Assembly (NCBI GenBank): GCA_963665395.2
Contig: OY762251.1
Coordinates: forward strand, 1,054,001-1,118,000
Source: Bin87 sp963665395
GTDB taxonomy: Bacteria; Chloroflexota; Dehalococcoidia; Lucifugimonadales; UBA3495
Direction: 5' to 3'
Length of the DNA: 64,000 nt
Shown here: positions 34,212 to 42,407 of the stretch, piece by piece
Position numbering within the stretch: the stretch's first letter is position 1
How the letters are laid out: each line of letters begins with the position of its first letter
Position numbers and translations under genes: made by a program
The notes under the pieces: model-generated
Databases searched by the model: none
The model's input: the letters and a program-made list of their open reading frames with translations, nothing else
Told to the model about the DNA's origin: nothing

Positions 34212-35341
34212 CGGTGGGCTACCTCCGCAGGGTTGGCGTCGTCAATCATCGCCAGGAAGCGATCAAACAGATACTCGTTGTCCTGCGGGCCGGGGGATGC
34301 CTCGGAGTGGTACTGGATGGTGAACAGGGGCAACTCCCGGTGTCGCAGGCCCTCCACCGTATTGTCGTTCAGGTTGATGTGGGATACTTCTAAACCGGAA
34401 GGCAAATTGTCGGAAGATACGGAGTAGCCGTGGTTCTGGGCGGTGATGTGGACCTGTTGGGTGAGCAAGTCCTTCACGGGATGGTTGCCGCCGCGGTGTC
34501 CGAATTTGAGCTTGTAGGTGGTGGCCCCCAGGGCGCGGGCGGCCAGCTGGTGACCCAGGCAAATACCCATGATGGGAACCCGGCCGATGAGCTGGCGCAG
34601 GTTGCTTACGATATTGCCCAGCAGCTCGGGGTCGCCGGGGCCGGGGGACAGCAGAATGCCGTTGGGCCGCATCGCCAGCAGATCCGCTGCGGGAGTGTAG
34701 GCGGGCACGGTGATTACCTCGCAGCCCCGGCTTTGGAGCAGGCGCAGGATGTTGTACTTGACGCCGGCGTCGGTCACCAGGATGCGGCGTACCCCGGCCG
34801 GCGGTGGGGTAGTCGGATAGCCGGCCTGCTCGCCGTTGTCCCAGGCGTAGGCGTCGGGCGTGGTGACCGTGCTCACCAGATCCAGGTGGTCGTAGCGCGG
34901 GATCTCGGCCAGCCTTTGCAGCGCTTGATCCGGATTGTCGGCGGTAATCAAGCCGGTCATTACGCCGCGAGTGCGTATCCTACGGGTCAGGGCGCGGGTG
35001 TCGATGCCGCTGATGCCGGGGATGTTGTACTCCCGAAGGAAGGCGTCGAGGGTCATGTGGCTGGAGGCATGGCTGGGCAGGTCGCAATGCTGCCGCACGA
35101 TGAGCGCAGCAACCTGGATGCGCCGCGACTCGAAATCCTGACGGTTGATGCCGTAGTTGCCCACCAGGGGGTAGGTCAACGCGACCATTTGACCAGCATA
35201 GGAAGGGTCGGTGAGAACCTCCTGGTAGCCGGTCATGGTGGTGTTGAAAACCACCTCGCCCCAGCCGTCTCGCTCGGCGCCGAAGGATTCGCCGGTGAAA
35301 ACGGAACCGTCTTCCAAAGCCAGGTGTACCGGACGGGCCAC
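34208..35341 (-). CDS. carA: Carbamoyl-phosphate synthase small subunit
   Basis: CarA is the glutaminase subunit that passes ammonia to CarB. The 377-residue length is normal. The N-terminal domain starts ARPVHLALEDGSVFTGESFG and contains TGYQEVLTDPSYAGQMV. The class I amidotransferase domain has the nucleophile-elbow motif GICLGHQLAARALG with the catalytic Cys, LSPGPGDP before it, and the His/Glu pair in IQYHSEASPGP. The start is a GTG at 35341 that shares its first base with the pyrC stop (TAGTG), with GGAGG seven bases upstream inside pyrC. This shows tight translational coupling. Confidence 0.97.
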   Translation of the reverse strand: MARPVHLALEDGSVFTGESFGAERDGWGEVVFNTTMTGYQEVLTDPSYAGQMVALTYPLVGNYGINRQDFESRRIQVAALIVRQHCDLPSHASSHMTLDAFLREYNIPGISGIDTRALTRRIRTRGVMTGLITADNPDQALQRLAEIPRYDHLDLVSTVTTPDAYAWDNGEQAGYPTTPPPAGVRRILVTDAGVKYNILRLLQSRGCEVITVPAYTPAADLLAMRPNGILLSPGPGDPELLGNIVSNLRQLIGRVPIMGICLGHQLAARALGATTYKLKFGHRGGNHPVKDLLTQQVHITAQNHGYSVSSDNLPSGLEVSHINLNDNTVEGLRHRELPLFTIQYHSEASPGPQDNEYLFDRFLAMIDDANPAEVAHR

Positions 35342-36759
35342 TAATTACCTCCATCAGGGTGCAGGGGCGAATAATTATTCGCCCCTAGGTTTGAGATACG
35401 GAACAGAGTCGGATCTTCAAATACTATGCTGCCGCCGACCAGGGTGGCGGCGACGCGGCCCGGCAACTCCACCCCGTCCAGCGGCGTGTTGCGGCCCAGG
35501 GACGCAAACTCGTTCACGTCAACCGTCCAGCGGGCTTCCGGGTCAAACAGGACCACGTCCGCCGGCGTCCCCGGCGACAGCGACGCATAGGGCGCAAAGG
35601 CGTCTCCAAGCACGCGAGCCGGGCCGACGGTAAGGCGTTCAATCATCGTGGGCAGGTCAATGTCCCCCTGTCGCACCGTTGCCAGCAGCGTGCCCAGGGC
35701 CGTCTCCAGCACGCTGATGCCGAAAGCGGCGTCGTGGTAGGTGCATTCCTTGCTGGCGCGTTCGTGGGGCGCGTGGTCGGTGGCGACGCAATCTATGGCG
35801 CCGTCGGCCAGGCCGGCGACACAGGCGGCTACGTCGGCGGGAGTCCGCAGCGGCGGGTACATCTTGGTGTTGGTTTCGTAGGCCGCCGGGCCGGCGAACC
35901 CGATGTAATCGCCCCGGTCGCCCATGGTCCACTCGTCGGTCAGCAACAGATGATGCGGGCATACCTCGGCGGTTACGGGCAGGCCGCGGTCTTTGGCCTG
36001 TCGCACCATGGCCACGCTGCCGGAGGAGCTCAAATGCGCCAGATGCAGGTGGCCCCCGGTAAGTTCCGCAAGGGCGATGTCACGGGCCACCATGGCCTCC
36101 TCCGCCACCGCCGGGATGCCGGCCAGGCCCAGGCGGCTGCTCACCCAACCCTCGGCCATCACGCCGCCGGGGCAGAGCGCATGATCCTGGCAGTGGTTGG
36201 TTATCGGGGCGTGGAAGTCGCGGCTATAGGTCAGCGCCAAACGCATCAGGGCGGCGTCATGCACCGGGTCACCGTCGTCGCTGAATGCCACCACTCCCGC
36301 CGAGAGCAGCTCCTCCATGTCGGCCAGCTCGCGGCCGGCGCGGTTGCGGGTTACGCATCCGATGACCCGGACGCGCACGGGGGCGACGGCGGCGCGGTTC
36401 CGCACGTAATCCACCACGGCGGCGTTGTCGATGGCCGGGTCGGTGTTGGGCATGGCGCAGATGGTGGTGAAACCGCCCCGGGCCGCCGCCTGCGCGCCGG
36501 TGGCGATGGTTTCCTTGTACTCAAAACCGGGTTCCCGCAGGTGAGTGTGGATGTCGATGAAACCCGGAGCAACCACCAGGCCATGGGCATGGATGACCCG
36601 CGTTTGCGAGTCGAGGGAATCCGCCGGAATGGAGCTGGCGACAGCCTTCACGACGCCACCATCGATGAGCACGTCGGCAACGCCGTCCATTCCGTTGGCC
36701 GGATCAATAACCCGACCGCCAACCAGCAACGTGGGCAGGATGTGAGGCAGCGTCGCCAT
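35341..36759 (-). CDS. pyrC: Dihydroorotase, C-terminus extended by a palindrome
   Basis: Dihydroorotase closes carbamoyl aspartate to dihydroorotate. The 472-residue protein is the class I amidohydrolase type. The metal-binding motif is GFIDIHTHLREPGFEYKET near residues 62-80. Further sites include ITNHCQDHA, HLAHLSSSGS, and CVATDHAPHERASKE with the catalytic Asp. The last residues, LGANNYSPLHPDGGN, are unusual: GANNYSPL is encoded by the P palindrome at 35363-35386, so the C-terminus was lengthened by a repeat that also carries the frame up to the carA start. The gene follows pyrB by 3 bases. Confidence 0.96.
   Translation of the reverse strand: MATLPHILPTLLVGGRVIDPANGMDGVADVLIDGGVVKAVASSIPADSLDSQTRVIHAHGLVVAPGFIDIHTHLREPGFEYKETIATGAQAAARGGFTTICAMPNTDPAIDNAAVVDYVRNRAAVAPVRVRVIGCVTRNRAGRELADMEELLSAGVVAFSDDGDPVHDAALMRLALTYSRDFHAPITNHCQDHALCPGGVMAEGWVSSRLGLAGIPAVAEEAMVARDIALAELTGGHLHLAHLSSSGSVAMVRQAKDRGLPVTAEVCPHHLLLTDEWTMGDRGDYIGFAGPAAYETNTKMYPPLRTPADVAACVAGLADGAIDCVATDHAPHERASKECTYHDAAFGISVLETALGTLLATVRQGDIDLPTMIERLTVGPARVLGDAFAPYASLSPGTPADVVLFDPEARWTVDVNEFASLGRNTPLDGVELPGRVAATLVGGSIVFEDPTLFRISNLGANNYSPLHPDGGN
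35363..35386. repeat. P palindrome within the pyrC coding end
   Basis: AGGGGC-GAATAATTATTC-GCCCCT, with the same core as the copy at 19453. It is translated as part of PyrC (GANNYSPL), about 20 bases before the carA GTG. Confidence 0.85.
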
Positions 36760-36762
36760 GGT

Positions 36763-37800
36763 TCAATTCGCCGCCGTTCCGTAGCCCACCAACTGGTAAA
36801 GCAGGGCCATGCGGATGGCTACGCCATTGGTGACCTGTTCTTCAATCAGCGAGCGTTCTCCGTGGGCCAACGCCGTGCTGACCTCAATGCCTTCGTTCAT
36901 CGGGCCGGGGTGCATGAGCAGCGCGTCGGGGTTGGCGCGGGCCATACGCGCGTCATTCACCTGCCAGCGGCGGATGTACTCGCGGATGCTGGGGAAGAAG
37001 CCGCGCTGCTGCCGCTCCGTTTGCAGACGCAAGGCCATCACCAGGTCCGCGCCCGCGATGGCGGCATCCAGGTCGGGCTGCAAACTTACGTTAGCCAGGG
37101 GATTGTGGAGACCGTTGTTGCCGGCCGCGCCCCATCCCGCCGGGGTGAAGGGGTCGGGCAACAGCGTCGGCGGGCCGGAGAGGACGACGCTGGCGCCCAG
37201 GTGGGCAAACCCCCAGATGGCGGAGCGGGCCACCCGGCTATGCAGCACGTCGCCCACGATGACCACCTTGCGGCCGGCGATTTCGCCCAGATGATCGCGA
37301 GCCGTGTAGAGATCCAGCAGGCCCTGGGTGGGATGGGCGTGGGCGCCGTCGCCGGCGTTGATGATGGCTACGTTGTCCAAGCTGCGGGCCAGGAAGTTGG
37401 GGGCGCCGGAATGAGGGTGGCGGACCACGATGGCATCCACGCCCATGGCCTGCAAGGTAAGGCCGGTGTTCAGCAGCGACTCGCCCTTCTCCACGCTGCT
37501 GGCGGTGGCGGTCATGTTGATTACGTCGGCGCTGAGGATTTTGCCGGCTTCCTCAAAAGAGATGCGGGTGCGGGTGCTGGCTTCGTAGAAAAGGGTTACG
37601 ATGACCCGGCCCCGCAGGGTGGGCACCTTTTTGACGTCCCGGCTGAGCACTTCGCGCATGGCCGCCGCGTCGTCCAGGACGGCGGTAATCTCGTCGGCGG
37701 TGAAGTCGTCCAGGTCAAGGACGTGGCGACGCCGGCCTGGCCCCGCGAGCGTGCGCTCGGCCGGCCCGGCGGTGGTGGTGGTTGCCGTATCGGTTGCCAT
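36763..37800 (-). CDS. pyrB: Aspartate carbamoyltransferase, catalytic subunit
   Basis: PyrB transfers the carbamoyl group to aspartate. The 345-residue protein has an N-terminal extension of about 25 residues rich in Thr/Ala (ATDTATTTTAGPAERT), then the family sequence. The carbamoyl-phosphate site is FYEASTRTRISFEEAG near residues 71-86, with Ser-Thr-Arg-Thr-Arg intact. Other sites are GDGAHAHPTQGLLDLYT, VIVGDVLHSRVARS and LMHPGPMNEGIE. No pyrI regulatory subunit is present. Its ATG overlaps the pyrR stop by one base (TGATG). Confidence 0.97.
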   Translation of the reverse strand: MATDTATTTTAGPAERTLAGPGRRRHVLDLDDFTADEITAVLDDAAAMREVLSRDVKKVPTLRGRVIVTLFYEASTRTRISFEEAGKILSADVINMTATASSVEKGESLLNTGLTLQAMGVDAIVVRHPHSGAPNFLARSLDNVAIINAGDGAHAHPTQGLLDLYTARDHLGEIAGRKVVIVGDVLHSRVARSAIWGFAHLGASVVLSGPPTLLPDPFTPAGWGAAGNNGLHNPLANVSLQPDLDAAIAGADLVMALRLQTERQQRGFFPSIREYIRRWQVNDARMARANPDALLMHPGPMNEGIEVSTALAHGERSLIEEQVTNGVAIRMALLYQLVGYGTAAN

Positions 37801-38321
37801 CAGACCGCTCCGCGTTCCAGGATGGAAACGTCGTCCAGGCCGTCGGTTTCGGTGAGGCGCACTCGCACCAGTTCGGATTGCCGGGTAGGGATGTTCTTGC
37901 CGACAAAATCGGCGCGAACCGGCAGTTCCCGGTGCCCCCGGTCCACTAGCGCGGCCAGTTGGATGCGCACGGGGCGGCCCAAATCACTGATGGCGTCCAT
38001 GCCGGCCCTGACCGTCCGGCCGGTGTAGAGCACGTCGTCAACCAGCACGACGGTACGGCCGGCCACAGGCACGGGCATGGTGGTGGGGCGCACGCGCACG
38101 CGGGGACGCTCGGACAGGTCATCCCGGTAGAGGTTGATGTCCAAGCGGCCCACCGGCACGTCCATGCTTTCCGAACGCGCGATGTGGGCGGCCAGCCGCT
38201 CGGCGATGGGAACGCCCCGGGTGCGGATGCCGGCCAGCAGGAGTCCGTTGGCGCCGTGGTTGCGTTCGAGAATCTCGTGGTGCATCCGGGTGAGTGCGCG
38301 GCGGATTTCGTCGGCGTCCAT
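37800..38321 (-). CDS. pyrR: Bifunctional pyr operon regulator / uracil phosphoribosyltransferase PyrR
   Basis: PyrR binds the leader RNA when UMP is high and causes early termination; it may also convert uracil to UMP. The 173-residue protein has the expected EIRRALTRMHHEILERN, LLAGIRTRGVPIAERLA and the PRPP loop VVLVDDVLYTGRTVRAGMDA near residues 91-110. DLNLYRDDL-like sequence (DINLYRDDLSERP) is also typical. It is the first gene of the operon. Its own leader carries a sequence that matches the PyrR-binding consensus (see 38390-38510), so it regulates itself. Confidence 0.96.
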   Translation of the reverse strand: MDADEIRRALTRMHHEILERNHGANGLLLAGIRTRGVPIAERLAAHIARSESMDVPVGRLDINLYRDDLSERPRVRVRPTTMPVPVAGRTVVLVDDVLYTGRTVRAGMDAISDLGRPVRIQLAALVDRGHRELPVRADFVGKNIPTRQSELVRVRLTETDGLDDVSILERGAV

Positions 38322-38389
38322 AACCTGGCGTCCGGCAGCCGCCGCGGCGCTACAGTCCGAACCGGTGATTTTGCTGTGGGTGGTTATGG

Positions 38390-38510
38390 AAAAACCCCTG
38401 CTTCGCGCCGGCAGTCCGTCGCAAGCGGGGTTGCATTCGCTTTCGCAGCAACATGGCCCGTTGCTCCGATGCGGTTTGCGCTCACGCTTTGCCAGCCTCG
38501 CCGGACTGCC
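38390..38510 (-). promoter_or_regulatory. PyrR-binding attenuator in the pyr leader
   Basis: On the minus strand, AGTCCGGCGAGGCT at 38507-38494 matches the PyrR anti-antiterminator consensus ARUCCNGNGAGGYU at every position. CGGACTGCC on the plus strand at 38502-38510 can pair, in RNA, with the copy at 38410-38418, forming an antiterminator. Farther down, CCCCGCTT (38430-38423) pairs with AAGC-A-GGGG (38402-38395) and is followed by a TTTTT run at 38394-38390, which is an intrinsic terminator. The two structures exclude one another. This is the arrangement known from Gram-positive pyr operons. Confidence 0.85.
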
Positions 38511-38541
38511 TTAAAAGCGGCGTCAATATTTCACGCGCAGG

Positions 38542-38571
38542 ATTGTAGCACGAGGGCGGCAGGTTTGGGAA
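38542..38571 (-). promoter_or_regulatory. Promoter candidate for the pyr operon
   Basis: On the minus strand, TACAAT at 38547-38542 with TTCCCA at 38571-38566, 18 bases apart. Transcription would start about 30 bases before the PyrR-binding loop. The -35 box is weak. Confidence 0.45.
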
Positions 38572-38653
38572 TACGCGATAAAGCGATTTCGTCAAGTAGT
38601 TGCGGATTACGTAAATCGTTCACTTGATTAACCCGTTTCCACCGCCCGGCCGA

Positions 38654-38788
38654 TCAGCCCCCGGGTTGAACCGGCCAGATGAAGATGATATTGCCGTCCT
38701 GGTCGTGACGATGGTTGGCAAGAGCAACCACGGTATCGTTGGTTTGACGTATTGCGGCGGTTAGCTGCTGGATGGCCTCGCGCGGTTA
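38654..38788 (-). pseudogene. Broken 3' part of a small membrane coiled-coil gene
   Basis: This frame reads PREAIQQLTAAIRQTNDT then VVALANHRHDQDGNIIFIWP and a TGA, without a start codon. ALANHRHDQDGN closely matches ALANHTHDEHGN at the end of the coiled-coil protein at 15457. The 43-residue membrane peptide at 38812 lies directly upstream, so together they look like one gene broken by a frameshift and a stop (TAA) near 38790-38814. Confidence 0.5.
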
Positions 38789-38811
38789 CCGAATGTTCTC
38801 ATTCTGCGCGT

Positions 38812-38943
38812 TTATCCGTCGAGATATTTGCCCAATTCGTGAAGTCCCATGAGCAGGATTATCACTATGGCAATGCCTATTCCAATCAGCACTCCCCCGA
38901 TACCCACGATGGCAATGACTGTGGTGATGTCGCTGGTGTCCAT
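38812..38943 (-). CDS. 43-residue single-helix membrane peptide (possibly a gene fragment)
   Basis: A short frame encoding MDTSDITTVIAIVGIGGVLI followed by GIGIAIVIILLMGLHELGKYLDG. It is one transmembrane helix with a short charged end. GGAG lies 9 bases before the ATG. It may be a real small membrane protein or the 5' half of the broken gene that continues at 38654-38788; the full-length relative at 15457 has the same order of helix, coil and ALANH motif. Confidence 0.5.
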   Translation of the reverse strand: MDTSDITTVIAIVGIGGVLIGIGIAIVIILLMGLHELGKYLDG

Positions 38944-38980
38944 AGGAGAAATCTCCAGTGGTAAGCAAACTGCGGCGGTG

Positions 38981-41011
38981 TCAGCCGGCAATGCGCTTGC
39001 GGCGGTTGGTGATGTAGTCCACCAAGACGTACTCGCCGAGGTTTTCGCTGCTGCTGTAGAAGGCGCGGCCCCGGTTGATGCGGGTCATGCGATCCACGAA
39101 GTTGACCAACTGGTAGCTGTTTTCCAGCATGAAGGTGTTGATGACGATGCCTTCCTGGGTGCAGCGGCGCACCTCTTTGAGGGTTTCCAGCTCGGTGCGG
39201 TAGCTGGGCGGGTAAGAGAAATAAGCCTGCTCGCCTTCCAGGTGGGCGGTGGGTTCGCCGTCGGTGATGACCAGGATCTGGCGGGTGCCGCCCTTTTCCT
39301 TGTTGAGCAGCTTGCGGGATAGCATCAATGCGTGGTGCAGGTTGGTGCCGGATACCCAGTTGTTCCAAGTCAGGCCGGCCAGATCCTCCTCCTCGATCTC
39401 CCGGGCGTAGTCAGAGAATCCGACGACGTGCAGGGTATCCCGGGGGTACTGCTGTCTGATAAGAGCGAACAGGGCCAGGGTGACCTTCTTGGCCGCCGCC
39501 CAGTTGTTGAACAGGCCCATGGAACGGCTCTGGTCCAGCAGGACGATGGTGGCGGCGCGGGTCATGTGCTCGGTGCGGTAGATTTCAAAGTCGTCGGGGC
39601 GCAGCTTCACCGGCACCTGGGGGCCGCCGCGGACGATGGCGTTCTTGACGGTGGTTTGCAGATCCAGTTGCAGCGGGTCGCCGAACTCATAGGTCTTGGT
39701 GTCGCCCAGCAGGTCGCCGCCGGCGCCCCGGGTGTCCAGGTCGTGGTTGCCGAGGCGGTCTTTCTTCAGGTGCTGGAACACCTCGCGCATGGCTTTCTGG
39801 CCGATGCGGCGGATGCCCCGCGCCGTCAGGTTCATGTTGTCGTCGTCGGTGATGTAGCCGGCGTCTTTGAGCAGTTGGCGCAGGCGGTCCAGCTCCTCCC
39901 AGGCGCGGCGGGCTTCCTCGCCCAGCAGTTCGGCCAGCTTTTCCGGGTCAACGTCGTCCAGGTTGCCGGTGCGCATGGCCTGTTGTAACGACTGTTCCAG
40001 CCGGTCCAGGTCCTGCATCTGGCGCATGGCCTCCATGGCCTGCTCCAGGGTCATGCTGTCATCGCCGAGGAAGGGATACTGCCGGGCCAGTTCATCGGGG
40101 GGCATGAGGGATTGCATCAGGCTGGCGAATTCGGCCATTTCGTCCATCAGGCGCGGGTCCATGGCCGATTGCATGGCGTCTTCCAGCTCGCGGCGCATTT
40201 CGGGGGAGAGGCTGTCCATGAGGGATTGCATCTGCGCCATCTGCTGCTGGATGCGCTCCATGAGTTCGTCCAGGCTCTGGGGCGGGTCGTCGCCGAACAT
40301 CGGCCCCCACTTCTGCATGAACCCTTCAAAGTTGGGGTCGCGGCCCTCCATGCGATCACGGAGCATCTGGTTGAGGTCCTGCATCATCTGACGCATGGCC
40401 TCCATCTGCTCCGGGGTCATGTTCTGCATCTGTTCCTGCATCTGCTGGGATACGTTCTGGGCCATCTGGCTTTTCAGCATATCCAGCAATTCCTGGAACA
40501 TCTGCTGGGCGTCGGGATCCATGAAGTCGTAATCCATCAGCTCCTGGATCTGCCCGCCGAGGCCGTCGGGGAGGTTGTCCAGCTTGTCCAGGTTGCGCTG
40601 GGCGCGCTCGCGGAGCAGGCGGTTCAGGGCGCGCTGCTGCTCCTTGCCCTCCATGTCGGACGGTTCCGGCTGGTCGGCGGCCTCGTCGAGGCGACGCTGG
40701 ATGCCCTCCCGCTCGGTGCGGAGGATTTCTTCCATCCGTTCCTTGAGGTCGTCCACCACCGAGTCCAGGTTGCTCTGCTGGAGTTGCTGGCGGCGCTGCT
40801 GCCGGAGCTGGTCCATGAGATCGCGCAGGTTGGGCATCTGCGCGCCGTCGCGGTTCTGCATTCCGTTGCGGAAGAGGTCGCGCAAGGCCCTTGCCAGGTC
40901 GCCATGCTGTAGGAGATCATCCGACAGCGCGTCCATGATGTCGCTGGCATCGACGTCAAAAATCTCCTGGGTGCCATCCCATTGGGAGTAGCGATAGCGT
41001 TGGTACAGCAT
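38981..41011 (-). CDS. VWA-domain protein with long Met/Gln-rich helical region
   Basis: A 676-residue soluble protein. The first 400 residues are helical, rich in Met, Gln, Asp and Glu (for example MQEQMQNMTPEQMEAMRQMM) and likely coiled. The C-terminal part is a von Willebrand A domain with the metal site TIVLLDQSRSMGLFNNW (DxSxS), the Thr in SGTNLHHAL, and LVITDGEPTAH (Asp of the MIDAS). Proteins of this kind usually work with a MoxR or Mg-chelatase-type AAA+ ATPase, which is not visible here. I begin at the ATG at 41011 (MLYQRYRYSQWDGTQEIF) preceded by GGAGG with six bases spacing; the frame extends 17 codons upstream. Confidence 0.88.
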   Translation of the reverse strand: MLYQRYRYSQWDGTQEIFDVDASDIMDALSDDLLQHGDLARALRDLFRNGMQNRDGAQMPNLRDLMDQLRQQRRQQLQQSNLDSVVDDLKERMEEILRTEREGIQRRLDEAADQPEPSDMEGKEQQRALNRLLRERAQRNLDKLDNLPDGLGGQIQELMDYDFMDPDAQQMFQELLDMLKSQMAQNVSQQMQEQMQNMTPEQMEAMRQMMQDLNQMLRDRMEGRDPNFEGFMQKWGPMFGDDPPQSLDELMERIQQQMAQMQSLMDSLSPEMRRELEDAMQSAMDPRLMDEMAEFASLMQSLMPPDELARQYPFLGDDSMTLEQAMEAMRQMQDLDRLEQSLQQAMRTGNLDDVDPEKLAELLGEEARRAWEELDRLRQLLKDAGYITDDDNMNLTARGIRRIGQKAMREVFQHLKKDRLGNHDLDTRGAGGDLLGDTKTYEFGDPLQLDLQTTVKNAIVRGGPQVPVKLRPDDFEIYRTEHMTRAATIVLLDQSRSMGLFNNWAAAKKVTLALFALIRQQYPRDTLHVVGFSDYAREIEEEDLAGLTWNNWVSGTNLHHALMLSRKLLNKEKGGTRQILVITDGEPTAHLEGEQAYFSYPPSYRTELETLKEVRRCTQEGIVINTFMLENSYQLVNFVDRMTRINRGRAFYSSSENLGEYVLVDYITNRRKRIAG

Positions 41012-41131
41012 GGGCGACCTCCGGCCGGTGGCCCGCCTTTGGCGGATGCGTAGCGGCGACAATGGCCGGATGATAACACACGCGCGGCAATGACCCGTCG
41101 GCTAGATCACCAGATTCCATGATTATGCGCT

Positions 41132-41160
41132 TTGACAAAGGGCGGCGTTTTGGCTACAGT
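41132..41160 (+). promoter_or_regulatory. Promoter for the DUF3800 gene
   Basis: TTGACA at 41132-41137 and TACAGT at 41155-41160 with a 17-base gap, about 65 bases before the ATG. A GCCGGGCT-TTT-AGCCCCCGGC hairpin at 41195-41215 follows in the leader, just before the start, and may limit expression. Confidence 0.6.
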
Positions 41161-41224
41161 GGAGATGGCCGGAAGGACCATTGCTAGCAAGTCCGCCGGG
41201 CTTTTAGCCCCCGGCCCATTTTCT

Positions 41225-41977
41225 ATGTATATAATTTACCTGGACGAATCCGGTACGCATAGGGAGGCCCGCCATTTTGTTCTGGCGGGCCTCGCCGTTT
41301 TTGAGCGCGAAACGTACTTCCTGGCTCAAGAAATGGAACGACTGGTGCGGGAGAATTTCCCCGACGGCAGCCGCCAAATCAGTCTCCATGCCACCGATTT
41401 GGGAGCGCCCGATGCGCGCGTCACTGCGCCCTTTGACGGACTGCCCGCCGATAAGCGCCTTGCCCTGTTGCACGAGGTTTATCGGATAATCGCCCAATCG
41501 CGGAGCCGACTTTTCGGTGTTGCCATTGAGAAGGCGGTTATCCCAGAAAACCAGTACGAGCGGGCGTTCGAGGAGATTGTCAGCCGATTTGACCAGATGA
41601 TGACACGGTTCAACGACGCGGGCAGCCCGGACAATAGGCAACGTGGCCTGATAGTAGTCGCACAGTCGAGTTACCGGGCCAATCTGGAATTGCTAGCCAG
41701 CCGAATTGCGGAGCAAGGCCATCGCTGGGGTGAAACTCATAACTTGGCAGACATACCTTATTTCGCGCCTGCCAGCAGTACGCGCTTGCTACAACTGGCG
41801 GACTTTGTGTCCAACTCAGTATATCGCCGCTATGAACATCGGGACGCCAGAACCTTTGAAACGATCATGCCCCGCTTTGACCAAGAAGGCGCCAGGATTC
41901 ATGGGCTGGTTCATATCGCCGCCGAGCCATGGAACTGCTATTGCCCCGCGTGTCTTTCCCGACGCGCTCAGGCATAA
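41225..41977 (+). CDS. DUF3800-domain protein
   Basis: A 250-residue protein opening with MYIIYLDESGTHREARHFVLAGL, the DUF3800 hallmark (an acidic D-E-S-G motif at the end of the first strand, suggestive of an RNase H-like fold). Later landmarks are HATDLGAPD, VAIEKAVIP and a second acidic site LLQLADFVSNSVYRRYE, also typical. DUF3800 genes are frequent in defence and mobile regions; enzymatic activity is unproven. It ends with a Cys-containing tail (CYCPACLSRR). I prefer the ATG at 41225, because the family motif starts there. It marks the left boundary of the accessory island. Confidence 0.8.
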   Translation: MYIIYLDESGTHREARHFVLAGLAVFERETYFLAQEMERLVRENFPDGSRQISLHATDLGAPDARVTAPFDGLPADKRLALLHEVYRIIAQSRSRLFGVAIEKAVIPENQYERAFEEIVSRFDQMMTRFNDAGSPDNRQRGLIVVAQSSYRANLELLASRIAEQGHRWGETHNLADIPYFAPASSTRLLQLADFVSNSVYRRYEHRDARTFETIMPRFDQEGARIHGLVHIAAEPWNCYCPACLSRRAQA

Positions 41978-42046
41978 TTTTGGTGACGGCAACGGCCCGC
42001 GGCCCGGCGAAGCGGGGTGATATATTGATGTCTGCAATACAGACTA

Positions 42047-42386
42047 CTCACGCGTACCCACTTTCCGGGGGCGGAATGTCAGAAGCAGGATTTCCAGGAT
42101 TTGACGGATTATCAGGATTGAGATCATCCGACGGCAGCGTCGCACCCAATCCGGTACATCCTACAAATCCGGTAAATCCTGCTTCTGACAAGCTACCAAA
42201 ATGGCTCACGCGTACCCAGTTGTCATCGCGAGGAGCGCAGTCCGCCTCGGGCGGATGGCGATCTCGTTCCAAGAGCGCCGTTCGTTACCTCGACGAGATT
42301 GCCGCACTGCGCTCGCAATGACAGTTTGGGGAAGATTGCCGCGCTGCGCTCGCAATGACAGTTTGGGGAAAGTGGGTACGCGTGAG
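42047..42386. repeat. F1-AB composite element upstream of hsdM
   Basis: A 340-bp copy of the composite element. A perfect 10-bp duplication ATACAGACTA lies at 42037-42046 and 42387-42396. It separates TGATATATTGATGTCTGC (42018-42035), which resembles the promoter region preserved at about 51209-51226 before the hsdM remnant, from the hsdM ATG 21 bases after its right end. Confidence 0.88.
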
Positions 42387-42407
42387 ATACAGACTAGGAT
42401 TGCCGAC

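Noticed and set aside
35734..38028. 764-codon plus-strand frame opposite pyrC, pyrB and pyrR
   Set aside because: It spans three real minus-strand genes; length comes from GC-rich codon bias, not from a protein.
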